A DNA stretch of 53,906 bases. Source: Lachnospiraceae bacterium (GTDB lineage Bacteria > Bacillota > Clostridia > Lachnospirales > Lachnospiraceae). The stretch covers positions 1 to 53,906 of the forward strand of contig JAFTWX010000056.1 of the NCBI GenBank assembly GCA_017465095.1, in the 5' to 3' direction. Positions 1 through 7,969 of the stretch are shown here, piece by piece; positions within the stretch are counted from its first letter, which is position 1, and every line of letters begins with the position of its first letter. The notes beneath the pieces are model-generated. The model did no database searches. It saw nothing but the letters and a program-made list of their open reading frames with translations, and was not told where the DNA came from. The translations under genes and the position numbers were made by a program.

Positions 1-126
<126 letters not shown>

Positions 127-141
127 TTATTCTCCATGAAA

Positions 142-172
142 GAAAAGAGCTCCAAACATAAGTTTGAAGCTC
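142..172 (-). terminator. Hairpin terminator or attenuator between rpmA and obgE
   Basis: On the minus strand the arms 162-172 (GAGCTTCAAAC) and 147-157 (GTTTGGAGCTC) form an 11-bp stem with one G-T pair and a 4-base loop. The sequence TTTTCTTTC follows. It looks rho-independent. The obgE start codon is only about 20 bases further on, so it probably attenuates rather than ends transcription. Confidence 0.75.
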
Positions 173-187
173 CTCGCAATTTCGTAA

Positions 188-472
188 TTAGTCTTCTACC
201 GGATAAACGGAAGCCTGCTTTTTGTCTCTTCCTTTTCTTTCGAATCTAAGAACACCGTCAACTAAAGCGTATAATGTATCATCACCGCCACGTCCAACGT
301 TAACGCCCGGATGAATCTTTGTTCCACGCTGTCTGTATAAGATATTTCCAGCTTTTACGAATTGTCCGTCAGCTCTTTTCGCACCTAATCTCTTTGACTC
401 GGAATCTCTACCGTTCTTTGTAGAACCTACTCCTTTTTTATGAGCGAAAAATTGAAGGTTTAAATTTAACAT
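188..472 (-). CDS. rpmA: 50S ribosomal protein L27 (Prp-processed precursor)
   Basis: L27 is a 94-residue large-subunit protein whose N-terminus reaches the peptidyl transferase centre. The sequence starts [18 protein letters not shown]. Residues 1-9 (MLNLNLQFF) are the Firmicutes-specific extension, which the protease Prp removes after Phe9 so that mature L27 starts at Ala10. This is known from Staphylococcus aureus and inferred here from the motif. The GRDS and GAKR blocks and the GGDDTLYAL core are typical of the family. The Prp gene lies immediately upstream, with 3 bases between them, so precursor and protease are translated from one mRNA. Confidence 0.97.
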   Translation of the reverse strand: MLNLNLQFFAHKKGVGSTKNGRDSESKRLGAKRADGQFVKAGNILYRQRGTKIHPGVNVGRGGDDTLYALVDGVLRFERKGRDKKQASVYPVED

Positions 473-475
473 GTG

Positions 476-802
476 TTACACCTCCTCGGTTTTTAATGTC
501 ACATTTTGTTTGTAATTTTTTTCTAATTCTGACAACCCAAGTATCATGGCATCTATCAAGAGCTGCGAATCGTGATTCGGCGCATCATTGATATGGAACT
601 TTATGACACCTTCTTCCTCGTCAGATTCATATCCGACCGAAAGACCGGAAAACTTCTCAATAGAGTTGATGGTGTTAGTCACAAGCATGGAAATCGCAGC
701 GCATACGATGTCGTATCCCGGATTGTCATACTCTGCATGTCCGCACACATCAAAACCGATATATTTTCCTGTGTTGTCATTATAAATAGTAACTGTTGTC
801 AT
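476..802 (-). CDS. prp: Ribosomal-processing cysteine protease Prp
   Basis: This 108-residue YsxB/DUF464 protein is the cysteine protease that trims the L27 N-terminal extension. The catalytic pair is visible as His22 (in CGHAEYDNPGYD) and Cys34 (in DIVCAAIS). Both residue numbers and their 12-residue spacing match the characterised S. aureus enzyme. It sits between rplU and rpmA, the standard Firmicutes position. Its stop is separated from the rpmA start by 3 bases, so translation is probably coupled. The start ATG (800-802) is 18 bases after rplU. Function is a confident family assignment; cleavage itself is inferred from the L27 motif. Confidence 0.95.
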   Translation of the reverse strand: MTTVTIYNDNTGKYIGFDVCGHAEYDNPGYDIVCAAISMLVTNTINSIEKFSGLSVGYESDEEEGVIKFHINDAPNHDSQLLIDAMILGLSELEKNYKQNVTLKTEEV

Positions 803-820
803 CTCTCAACCTGCATAAAA

Positions 821-1126
821 TTAAGCGTTGATCTTGTCAATCTTAACCTTAGTGTATGCTTGTCTATGACCGTTTTTCTTGTGATAACCTGTTTTTCTCT
901 TATATTTGTAAACGATTACCTTACGAGCTCTTCCCTGCTCAACAACTGTAGCTGATACAGAAGATTTCGCAACGTCAGCACCAACCTTAAGGTCAGCATC
1001 GCTTACTGCAAGAACCTGGTCAAATGTTACAGTAGCACCTTCTTCTGCTTCGAGTTTTTCTACGAAAATCACGTCGCCTTCAGAAACTTTATACTGTTTT
1101 CCACCTGTTGCAATAATTGCGTACAT
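821..1126 (-). CDS. rplU: 50S ribosomal protein L21
   Basis: L21 has about 101 residues, starting [14 protein letters not shown] and ending with the conserved basic block [17 protein letters not shown]. It binds 23S rRNA in the large subunit. An in-frame ATG exists 18 bases upstream (1142-1144). I choose 1126 because a strong AGGAGG site (about 1132-1137) is placed correctly for it and because the family begins MYAII. It is the first gene of the rplU-prp-rpmA-obgE operon. A consensus promoter lies about 85 bases upstream, leaving a leader of roughly 75-80 bases. That leader contains a small CGGAAaaaTTCCG hairpin and may carry ribosomal-protein autoregulation (inference). Confidence 0.97.
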   Translation of the reverse strand: MYAIIATGGKQYKVSEGDVIFVEKLEAEEGATVTFDQVLAVSDADLKVGADVAKSSVSATVVEQGRARKVIVYKYKRKTGYHKKNGHRQAYTKVKIDKINA

Positions 1127-1211
1127 AGGGCACCTCCTATTCATTTACTCGCTAACTACGGTGACCGGAATTTTTCCGATACTTTAACCTCATTATGCGG
1201 CATACTAGATG

Positions 1212-1240
1212 ATAATAACATGCGTTTTGCGGGGTGTCAA
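1212..1240 (-). promoter_or_regulatory. Sigma-A promoter of the rplU operon
   Basis: The minus strand reads TTGACA (1240-1235), a 17-bp spacer, then TATTAT (1217-1212). The -35 is a perfect consensus. Transcription should begin near 1205, giving a leader of about 80 bases before rplU. The TGA inside TTGACA is also the stop codon of the upstream NUDIX gene. Confidence 0.85.
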
Positions 1241-1794
1241 TGGTTTTTTACAAAAAAATACGCTGCAATCTGGCTTCTGGCAGAGAACTCCTCCGTCAAG
1301 AGAAGCTGCTCCACTTCCTCTTTGGAATAGAAGGCGGCTTTGATTTGTTCGTTGTCGGAAGTATGATAGGAAAACTCCCCTTCCGCTTCCACAAAAACAA
1401 TCTGCGTACTGATGTCGGAAATACCGACCGCCGAGAAAGACGGAGGCAAAATATCGATAAATCGTTTGACACGCAGTCCCGTTTCCTCATAAAGCTCACG
1501 TTTGACACATTCTTCGATTGTTTCCCCCTCCTCAATCATTCCGGCACACAAATTATAGATTTCTTTGTTCAGTGCCATGCGGAATTCGTGAAGAAGAAGC
1601 ATCTTACCGTCTTTGTAAGCAATAATGGAAACGCCGCTCACCCGTCTGCCCAAATCTTCCGGCCCGCCGAGATCCTTCCGGCTGACAATTTCATATTTCT
1701 TTTCGCGACCGGCATTATTAGTATAAGAAAGCTCATATTGTTTTAAATATTTACCGTTATGCACTTTTTTCAAATCTTTCAGTTCCACGGACAA
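1237..1794 (-). CDS. NUDIX hydrolase, ADP-ribose pyrophosphatase type
   Basis: This 185-residue NUDIX protein contains the box G-x5-E-x7-REUxEExGU, seen as GMIEEGETIEECVKRELYEE followed by TGL. It probably hydrolyses ADP-ribose or related nucleoside diphosphate sugars (NudF-like). Upstream of the box, RVSGVSIIAYKDGKMLLLHEFR resembles the NudF substrate strand. It is the last gene of the radical SAM/RNase G cluster, 12 bases after the RNase G stop. Its stop codon lies within the -35 element of the rplU promoter. Substrate preference is inferred from overall similarity. Confidence 0.85.
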   Translation of the reverse strand: MSVELKDLKKVHNGKYLKQYELSYTNNAGREKKYEIVSRKDLGGPEDLGRRVSGVSIIAYKDGKMLLLHEFRMALNKEIYNLCAGMIEEGETIEECVKRELYEETGLRVKRFIDILPPSFSAVGISDISTQIVFVEAEGEFSYHTSDNEQIKAAFYSKEEVEQLLLTEEFSARSQIAAYFFVKNH

Positions 1795-1806
1795 ATCACT
1801 CCTTTA

Positions 1807-3027
1807 TTATTGAAACTGCTTTATTTTTTCAGCAAGCGAAGCTTCTGTTTTTTTTCTTGTGATTTCCACAAGTCCAAGTGCAGTCACACCGACAATTACG
1901 GTCTCGACCGGATCTGCTTTCACTGCTGCTTTCAGTTCTTCCAATATCAATGCTGTATTAGCTTTTCCTGTTTTCAGGAAATCTACAATAACAATTCCGG
2001 AAATATTGCGCAGGCGTAACTGACGTGCAACCTCCGTCGCAGCTTCCGAATTTGTCTTGTGATAAAATGTTTCCCGGTCCATCCTGTTCTGCTTTGCAGA
2101 CGACTTTCCGCTGTTTACATCAATGACCGTGAGCGCCTCTGTCGGCTCAATAACAAGATAACCGCCGCTTTTAAGCCATACCCGCGCCGACAATGCCTCA
2201 TGCATTTTTTCTTCCACAGAATATAATTTAAGCAACGAAAGACGGCTGTCCTGATAAAGACTGATCGAATCATTCGGAATAAAATCAAATTCAGAGTCTG
2301 TGCTCATGCGTTCAAAAAGAGCTGCATCGTCTGTAATAATCCGGTTTTTCGAAGCGCAAAACAGATTTTTAATTGCTTTTATATAAACGGAATCTTCCTT
2401 GTGAAGGCAGGAAAACACTGTTCTCTTATCCGCATTGGAAAGAACAAAGCTTGCTTTGTGAAATAATTCGTGCAATTCCCGGCTGACCTCGGAAGGCGTC
2501 GCCGTAATCGCATCCGTGCGGACAATCAGGCCGTATTGCTTCAGAAACAGTTCAGCCTCACCGAAAAGCTCATGGGCAGCGTTTGTAATCATACAACATG
2601 CCTTTTCTTTTTGCTTTTTGTCGAATTTTTTGGAATAAAAAACACCTTGGCTGTACGGGGTTAAAACAAGATATTTCCCCGAGAAACTAAGATCCGTTGT
2701 CAATGTCGCGTCTTTTGTTTTCAAAGGTTCTTTTGACACCTGAACAAGAATTGCGTCGCCGCATTTTAGCGCTTCGGCATCAGAACGATTCAATATCTTC
2801 TGCGGAATCGTTTCAGAAAGCGGTAAAAAGCCAACCGAATGCTCCGTGAACTGTACAAATGCTCCCTGCATGGCAGGAACAATATTTTTTACACGTCCCA
2901 CATAAATATCACCGATGCTGCAATCGGAATTGCTTTGGAGCATCACCTGAATCAGACGGTTGTCCTCTGCCAAAAAAGCCGCTTCTGTATCTTTGTATTT
3001 CGTAAGAATCAGCGTTTGGTCGCTCAT
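1807..3027 (-). CDS. Ribonuclease E/G family protein, short form
   Basis: This endoribonuclease of about 406 residues should cut single-stranded RNA in rRNA or mRNA maturation. An S1 domain lies at about residues 35-110 (IGDIYVGRVKNIVPAMQGAF). The metal-binding catalytic aspartates are D303 (VIDVNSGK) and D349 (IVIVDFLK). The protein ends at KQFQ, so the CPxC Zn-link and small C-terminal domain of E. coli RNase E/G are absent; short forms are common in Clostridia. A TTG lies one codon before the ATG at 3027, but the ATG is preferred. The upstream TGA overlaps that ATG by one base (TGATG), indicating translational coupling to the DUF2344 gene. Confidence 0.9.
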   Translation of the reverse strand: MSDQTLILTKYKDTEAAFLAEDNRLIQVMLQSNSDCSIGDIYVGRVKNIVPAMQGAFVQFTEHSVGFLPLSETIPQKILNRSDAEALKCGDAILVQVSKEPLKTKDATLTTDLSFSGKYLVLTPYSQGVFYSKKFDKKQKEKACCMITNAAHELFGEAELFLKQYGLIVRTDAITATPSEVSRELHELFHKASFVLSNADKRTVFSCLHKEDSVYIKAIKNLFCASKNRIITDDAALFERMSTDSEFDFIPNDSISLYQDSRLSLLKLYSVEEKMHEALSARVWLKSGGYLVIEPTEALTVIDVNSGKSSAKQNRMDRETFYHKTNSEAATEVARQLRLRNISGIVIVDFLKTGKANTALILEELKAAVKADPVETVIVGVTALGLVEITRKKTEASLAEKIKQFQ

Positions 3028-3734
3028 CAATAATCTTCTCCTACATAATCAAGCGGAACAAAATCAGGCTTTTCATCCGTTCCGATGTTTGTAAAGGTAT
3101 CTTCTCTCGTAACGATAAAATCAAACTCTCCGGCCACCCTGCCGCAGAACCGATAATAATCCTCCATAACAAAAACCGGCTTGATATTTCCGGAGCTGGA
3201 GGCATCAACGAGCAGGGATACTTCCTGTTTTTCATTGTCAAAAGAAAATTCGTAAATATGAGGTTTCAAATCAATCTCTTTGGAACCCTTTTTTGTCTCT
3301 TTGACAACCCGGATTTCTTTTTGAGCGAGATAGTCATCAATTTGACCAAACAAGTCAAAATCGGGAGCATATGCTTCGCGGAATGAAATCGTATATTTTG
3401 CAGCCGCAACACTGGACATAGCGTTCTCGGCATTCTCAGGAAGCAGCTTAACCGATTCAATTTTCACGCCTTCAACCATAACACGGTTTAACGCATCTTT
3501 CACCTGCGCAGAGGTGGTGAGACTGTCCACACCGATGTCCATATATTCGCCTTTCGAGGCGATTCCGACACCGAGCGGGGCTGCAAAGGACATAATCTGG
3601 TGCGGACTGAATCCGGAAGAATAGGAAATGTCCACTTCTGCCCTACGCATTGCTTTTTGAAAATAACGCATCATATCAAGGTGTCCGATGAAAACCATCG
3701 GACCGCACTTGGAAAATTTAATTCGTAGTTTCAT
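3027..3734 (-). CDS. DUF2344 / TIGR03936 radical SAM-linked protein
   Basis: The product has 235 residues and starts MKLRIKFSKCGPMVFIGHLD, followed by RYFQKAMRRAEVDISYSSGFSPH in two short blocks that mark the TIGR03936/DUF2344 family. The family always accompanies, or is fused to, the TIGR03960 radical SAM protein. Its biochemical role is not established, although the neighbourhood (RNase G, L21, L27) suggests RNA or ribosome work. The start overlaps the stop of the radical SAM gene (TGATG at 3732-3736), and its own stop overlaps the RNase G start in the same way. Three proteins in fixed order with one-base overlaps suggest a co-translated functional unit. Confidence 0.88.
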   Translation of the reverse strand: MKLRIKFSKCGPMVFIGHLDMMRYFQKAMRRAEVDISYSSGFSPHQIMSFAAPLGVGIASKGEYMDIGVDSLTTSAQVKDALNRVMVEGVKIESVKLLPENAENAMSSVAAAKYTISFREAYAPDFDLFGQIDDYLAQKEIRVVKETKKGSKEIDLKPHIYEFSFDNEKQEVSLLVDASSSGNIKPVFVMEDYYRFCGRVAGEFDFIVTREDTFTNIGTDEKPDFVPLDYVGEDY

Positions 3735-5602
3735 CACTTTGATACTCCTGTTTTTTCTTCGGTACAGACACCGACACAATAAGAGGAAGCGCCGCATCCC
3801 TGACAAGCCTGACGACAGTTCGGGGATGTTGTTTCATCCAATGCTTTTTTCCACTCGCGGAGAAGGAATTCTTTGGAAACGCCGCAGCTTATGAAATCCC
3901 ATGGGAAGATTTCGTTTTCGGAACGGGCTCTTGTTGTATAAAAATCAATGCTGACACCGCATTCTTCAAAGGCCTGAAGCCAGAGATCATTATCAAAATA
4001 TTCGCTCCAGGAATCGAACAGACATCCTTTTTTATATGCACGGTAAATCACTTCTGAAATCTTGCGGTCACCGCGTGCAAAAACACCTTCCAAAACCGTA
4101 ACATCGGCCTCGTGATAATTGTATTTGATACTCTTTTGGTTCAGCTGATTTCTGACTGCTTCTTTTACGGTGTAGGCCTTGTCCAAAAATTCTTCCTTTG
4201 TACTCATCTGTGCCCACTGGAACGGAGTAAACGGTTTCGGTACAAAGAAAGATGTACTTGTAACAATCTGCACTCTTCCCTGTCTTTTTTCCTTCGGAAC
4301 TGCTTCATAATATACTTTTGCAATTTCATTGGAAAGCTTGGCAATGCCTTCTATATCCTCTTTGGTTTCCGTAGGAAGACCGAGCATGAAATACAGTTTT
4401 ACTTTATTCCATCCGCCTTCAAAGGCTTCTCGCGCACCGTTTAAAATGACCTCTTCCGTGAGTCCTTTGTTGATTACATCGCGCAGGCGCTGGGAACCGG
4501 CCTCCGGCGCAAAGGTAAGAGAGCTCTTTTTGACATCCTGAACCTTACTCATGACATCGAGCGAGAACGCATCGATGCGAAGTGACGGAAGGGAGATATT
4601 TATTTTTTTGCGGTTGCACTCTTCCATTAAATAATCGATCAGCTCCGGAAGCTGAGAATAGTCACTGGAACTCAATGAACTGAGAGAAATCTCCTCATAT
4701 CCGGTGTTCTTCAGCATTTCCAAGGCGTAGTCCTTTAATACTTTGACATCTCTTTCGCGAAGCGGACGATAAAGCTGTCCGGCCTGACAAAAACGACATC
4801 CGCGGATACATCCGCGCATAATTTCCAGAACCACTCTGTCCTGTGTTACCTTTATAAACGGAACAACAGGCTTTAACGGATAATACGTGTCGGAAAGCTC
4901 CGTTACCATCTCTTTGCTAACCGTCGCCGGAACATCACCATATCTCGGCGCAAATGCGGCGATGGTGCCATCCTCGTTGTAAGCGACATCATAGAGAGAC
5001 GGGCAATAAATCCCCGGCAATTTTCCGGCTTCACGCAGGAACTCTTCTCTGCTTCGACCGGCAGTTTTCATCTCTTTGTAAAGATCGAGAAGTCTGCGAT
5101 ACATAGTCTCGCCTTCGCCGATATAGAACAAATCAAAGAAATCCGCAATCGGTTCCGGATTGTAAGAACAAGGTCCTCCTCCGATTACAATCGGATCATC
5201 TCCAAAGCGGTCTTTTGCCCAAACCGGAATCCCGGAAAGCTCCAGCACCTGTAATATATTGGTGTAACACATCTCGTATTGTAATGTAATGCCAAGGAAA
5301 TCAAACTCTTTCACCGGATCCTGGGATTCCAGCGCAAACAGAGGAATGTTTTCTTTTCGCATAACCGCATCCAGATCCGTCCATGGAGAATATACTCTTT
5401 CACACCACGTGTCTTCAAACCGGTTCAGCATATCGTAGATAATTTGAATGCCTAAATGTGACATTCCGATTTCATATACATCCGGAAAGCACATGGCAAA
5501 GCGGATATCCACCTTCTCCTTATCCTTCATGACACTGTTTACTTCGCCGCCGATGTAGCGGGCAGGTTTTTCAATTTTTAATAAAATTTCATCATTTAAC
5601 AT
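3734..5602 (-). CDS. TIGR03960-type B12-binding-like/radical SAM protein
   Basis: This radical SAM protein has about 622 residues. An N-terminal region resembling a B12-binding fold (DIRFAMCFPDVYEIGMSHLG) precedes the core. The [4Fe-4S] cysteines are C265, C269 and C272 in GCIRGCRFCQAG, followed by SLSSLSSSDYSQL. The extreme C-terminus carries a second cysteine-rich motif (CRQACQGCGASSYCVGVC) that could bind iron-sulfur or zinc. No substrate is known for the family. I chose the ATG at 5602 because GAGAA precedes it; the alternative ATG at 5614 lacks a binding site. The start overlaps the upstream gene by 11 bases, and it is coupled to DUF2344 and RNase G downstream. Confidence 0.9.
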   Translation of the reverse strand: MLNDEILLKIEKPARYIGGEVNSVMKDKEKVDIRFAMCFPDVYEIGMSHLGIQIIYDMLNRFEDTWCERVYSPWTDLDAVMRKENIPLFALESQDPVKEFDFLGITLQYEMCYTNILQVLELSGIPVWAKDRFGDDPIVIGGGPCSYNPEPIADFFDLFYIGEGETMYRRLLDLYKEMKTAGRSREEFLREAGKLPGIYCPSLYDVAYNEDGTIAAFAPRYGDVPATVSKEMVTELSDTYYPLKPVVPFIKVTQDRVVLEIMRGCIRGCRFCQAGQLYRPLRERDVKVLKDYALEMLKNTGYEEISLSSLSSSDYSQLPELIDYLMEECNRKKINISLPSLRIDAFSLDVMSKVQDVKKSSLTFAPEAGSQRLRDVINKGLTEEVILNGAREAFEGGWNKVKLYFMLGLPTETKEDIEGIAKLSNEIAKVYYEAVPKEKRQGRVQIVTSTSFFVPKPFTPFQWAQMSTKEEFLDKAYTVKEAVRNQLNQKSIKYNYHEADVTVLEGVFARGDRKISEVIYRAYKKGCLFDSWSEYFDNDLWLQAFEECGVSIDFYTTRARSENEIFPWDFISCGVSKEFLLREWKKALDETTSPNCRQACQGCGASSYCVGVCTEEKTGVSK

Positions 5603-6002
5603 TAATTTTCTCATAATCAAGAGTATAAGGTATCTGCCGGAAGAAATCAAACAAATTATCGGAATAATCGGCAGAAATCAAAGTCTTTATTTCCTGTATG
5701 TAAGGTGCGACAACCGTATTCTCACTTTCTTTGGCAACAAAAAACAAAGCGAAGGTAAGGAGACATAAAATAAGGCGGCTTCGGAACGAGGATGTGCGAG
5801 TTTTTTCTTCGATTGTCTGTCCTTGTTCTCCGGTGATGACATCCTTGGTTACAGTGTTATAAGGAACAGGTTCCTCACCGTTTAAAATGCTCTTTACCTG
5901 CAGCAGACGGTGCTTGTTTGCGGTTGCATTTTCTCTGAGATAAGCGACAGCTGCCAGCTTTCTGTCCTGTGTTTTTCGGTCGCTATAATTAGGGGAAAAC
6001 AT
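5592..6002 (-). CDS. Small single-span membrane protein, function unknown
   Basis: The 136-residue protein is not recognised. Residues 1-75 are polar and basic with a charged N-terminus (YSDRKTQDRKLAAVAYLREN). One hydrophobic segment at about 76-92 (RLILCLLTFALFFVAKE) is followed by a 45-residue tail, presumably extracytoplasmic. The ATG at 6000-6002 lies directly after the T-run of the his terminator. Its only plausible ribosome binding site, GGTGA with 6 bases to the ATG, is formed by the 3' arm of that hairpin plus one base. It is the first gene of the radical SAM/RNase G unit and overlaps the next gene by 11 bases. Function is unknown. Confidence 0.72.
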   Translation of the reverse strand: MFSPNYSDRKTQDRKLAAVAYLRENATANKHRLLQVKSILNGEEPVPYNTVTKDVITGEQGQTIEEKTRTSSFRSRLILCLLTFALFFVAKESENTVVAPYIQEIKTLISADYSDNLFDFFRQIPYTLDYEKINVK

Positions 6003-6046
6003 AAAAAATCACCCGAACTCTTTTTTAAAATGTATGAGTCCGGGTG
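6003..6046 (-). terminator. his operon terminator overlapping the next gene's ribosome binding site
   Basis: Minus-strand arms CACCCGGACTC (6046-6036) and GAGTTCGGGTG (6020-6010) pair over 11 positions with one mismatch around a 15-base loop. A T6 run (6008-6003) follows. The ATG of the next gene begins at 6002, immediately after the T-run, so the hairpin both terminates hisIE transcripts and covers the Shine-Dalgarno sequence of the following gene. Confidence 0.85.
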
Positions 6047-6059
6047 CTTGCTTTATGAT

Positions 6060-7343
6060 TTATCTTTTTGACAGTTCGGAGGTGATGTCTTCCCATGAAA
6101 TTTCTTTTTCGGACATCAGCACCATCATATGGTAGAGGAAATCGGAAATTTCGTAGACAATCTCTTCTTTGTTGTCATTTTTTGCAGCAATGACAACTTC
6201 AGTCGCTTCCTCTCCGACTTTCTTCAGTATCTTATCCAATCCCTTTTCGTAGAGATAATTGGTGTAAGAACCTTCCTTCGGATTGATTTTCCGGTCTTTG
6301 ATTATTTCGAAAACTTTCTCGAAAACAGTCAACGGATTTCCGTCGTTTTCTGCCATCGGAATGAGATCTCTGTAGAAGCAGGAATAATTTCCGGTGTGAC
6401 AGGCAGCTCCGACCTGATATACCTTTGCAAGCAGAGTATCATTGTCACAGTCAACGTAAAGACCTTTTACATACTGATAATGTCCGCTTGTAAGACCTTT
6501 GATCCACAATTCTTTTCTGCTTCTGCTGTAGTAAGTCATTTTTCTGCTGCGAAGCGTGGTCAAATAGGCTTCTTCATTCATGTAAGCAACCATAAGAACC
6601 TGGCCCGTCCGGTAATCCTGTACCACAACCGGCATAAGACCGTCCGGTCCGAGTTTGAACTCCGAAAATTCCATAACAACTTCCAGGGTATGTATCTGAA
6701 TACCGCGCTCTTTGCATATCTTTTTCAGCGCCATAATCTCTTTGCTGTTGCTGTTGACAATATTGCCTGCAATACCGGACACCCCGTCCCGTTCCATAAC
6801 GGAAAGCATTTTATCCAGGGAAATTTCCGGCAAAAATACAATGGAAGGAAGCGTGGAAGCTCCGAGACAATTTTTCAGCGCATGCTCGTCAATCAAAACA
6901 AGCTCGCTGACATACTCTTCCAGCAGTTCTTTGTTGATGGCAAGGGAATCCTCGCTGGCAATGGTCGCAGCGATATGCTCGCGCCCGAACCGAAGAGAAA
7001 CATCCTTCAAAATGAACTGACTGCACTCTTTTCCCATATTGAGTACGGCTTTGTCACATCCTGCGTAGAGGAATTTTTTCACATCCTCCAGATTGTTGAT
7101 ATGACCGGAACCATAGACAGGAACCTGCACCTTGTCACACATCTGACGAATAATCGAAAGAGATTCTTCGTGCATTTTTTCGTTGTAGGACATGTCAAAA
7201 ACAATAATAGTGTCCACACCGCTTTCGCTGTAGTGACAGGCAAGTTCTACCGGATCGGCAGAAACAACCGTATTGTCCATAAAGCTTCGTACGGCTTTTT
7301 TATCTTTTAAATAAATACTTCCCACAAACTGTTTGTAACTCAT
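6060..7343 (-). CDS. hisI: HisIE with an N-terminal HisA/HisF-like domain
   Basis: The 427-residue protein performs steps 2 and 3 of histidine synthesis (phosphoribosyl-ATP pyrophosphohydrolase and phosphoribosyl-AMP cyclohydrolase). The HisI domain (about 225-330) has metal residues D298, C299, D300 and D302 (DCDNDT) and Zn cysteines C315 and C322 (CHTGNYSC). The HisE domain (about 335-427) has E378, E379, E382, E398 and D401. Residues 1-220 resemble a HisA/HisF barrel but look non-catalytic: the first catalytic Asp is Tyr11, and the usual ASGGAG phosphate loop reads FLPEIS. The start has a GGAG site, and the gene lies 11 bases after hisB as the last gene of the operon. Confidence 0.93.
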   Translation of the reverse strand: MSYKQFVGSIYLKDKKAVRSFMDNTVVSADPVELACHYSESGVDTIIVFDMSYNEKMHEESLSIIRQMCDKVQVPVYGSGHINNLEDVKKFLYAGCDKAVLNMGKECSQFILKDVSLRFGREHIAATIASEDSLAINKELLEEYVSELVLIDEHALKNCLGASTLPSIVFLPEISLDKMLSVMERDGVSGIAGNIVNSNSKEIMALKKICKERGIQIHTLEVVMEFSEFKLGPDGLMPVVVQDYRTGQVLMVAYMNEEAYLTTLRSRKMTYYSRSRKELWIKGLTSGHYQYVKGLYVDCDNDTLLAKVYQVGAACHTGNYSCFYRDLIPMAENDGNPLTVFEKVFEIIKDRKINPKEGSYTNYLYEKGLDKILKKVGEEATEVVIAAKNDNKEEIVYEISDFLYHMMVLMSEKEISWEDITSELSKR

Positions 7344-7354
7344 GTTTTTTCTCC

Positions 7355-7939
7355 TTATAGAGTACCTTTTGTGCTCAAAACATCCGTGATGCGTTCATCG
7401 TATTTTACAGCCTGGTCCAATGCTTTTGCAAAGGCTTTAAACATGGCTTCTATTTTGTGATGATCGTTTCTTCCGGATAACATTTTGATGTGGAGATTCA
7501 TTTCGGCATTGGCGCAGACTGCGTAGAAAAACTCTGACGCAAGCTGTGTCTCAAACATGCCGACACGTTCCGAACCGAATTCACAGTCAAAGTCAAAGTA
7601 AGTTCTTCCGCCGAGATCCAGACTGCAGAGGGCAAGTGCATCATCCATCGGAAGAATGAAATATCCGAAACGTCCGATTCCTTTTTTGTCTCCGACCGCT
7701 TCTTTGATTGCTTTTCCGAGGACAATTCCCACATCTTCCACTGTATGATGCGGATCCACATGCAAATCACCGTCTGCTTTTAAATCCAAATCAAAAAAAC
7801 CGTGTTTGGCAAAACCTTCCAGCATATGGTCGAAAAACCCTATACCGGTGGAAACATTGCTTTTTCCGGTTCCGTCCAACTGAAGGGACATGGTAATCTT
7901 TGTTTCTTTTGTCTCTCTTTTTATTTCCGCTGTGCGCAT
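7355..7939 (-). CDS. hisB: Imidazoleglycerol-phosphate dehydratase
   Basis: This monofunctional HisB of 194 residues dehydrates imidazole glycerol phosphate to imidazole acetol phosphate (step 6 of histidine synthesis). Mn-binding motifs are visible: [18 protein letters not shown] and [10 protein letters not shown], with SLDLGGR between the two His-rich repeats. No phosphatase domain is fused, which is usual outside enterics. I take the ATG at 7939 ([10 protein letters not shown]) because AGGAGGTGCGAAAC precedes it; an ATG three codons upstream lies inside the binding site. It follows hisD by 30 bases. Confidence 0.96.
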   Translation of the reverse strand: MRTAEIKRETKETKITMSLQLDGTGKSNVSTGIGFFDHMLEGFAKHGFFDLDLKADGDLHVDPHHTVEDVGIVLGKAIKEAVGDKKGIGRFGYFILPMDDALALCSLDLGGRTYFDFDCEFGSERVGMFETQLASEFFYAVCANAEMNLHIKMLSGRNDHHKIEAMFKAFAKALDQAVKYDERITDVLSTKGTL

Positions 7940-7969
7940 GTTTCGCACCTCCTTATTGGCATAAATACA

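Noticed and set aside
6129..7310. 393-codon plus-strand open frame opposite hisIE
   Set aside because: The minus-strand frame encodes clear HisI and HisE motifs; the plus-strand translation has no recognisable domain or ribosome binding site.
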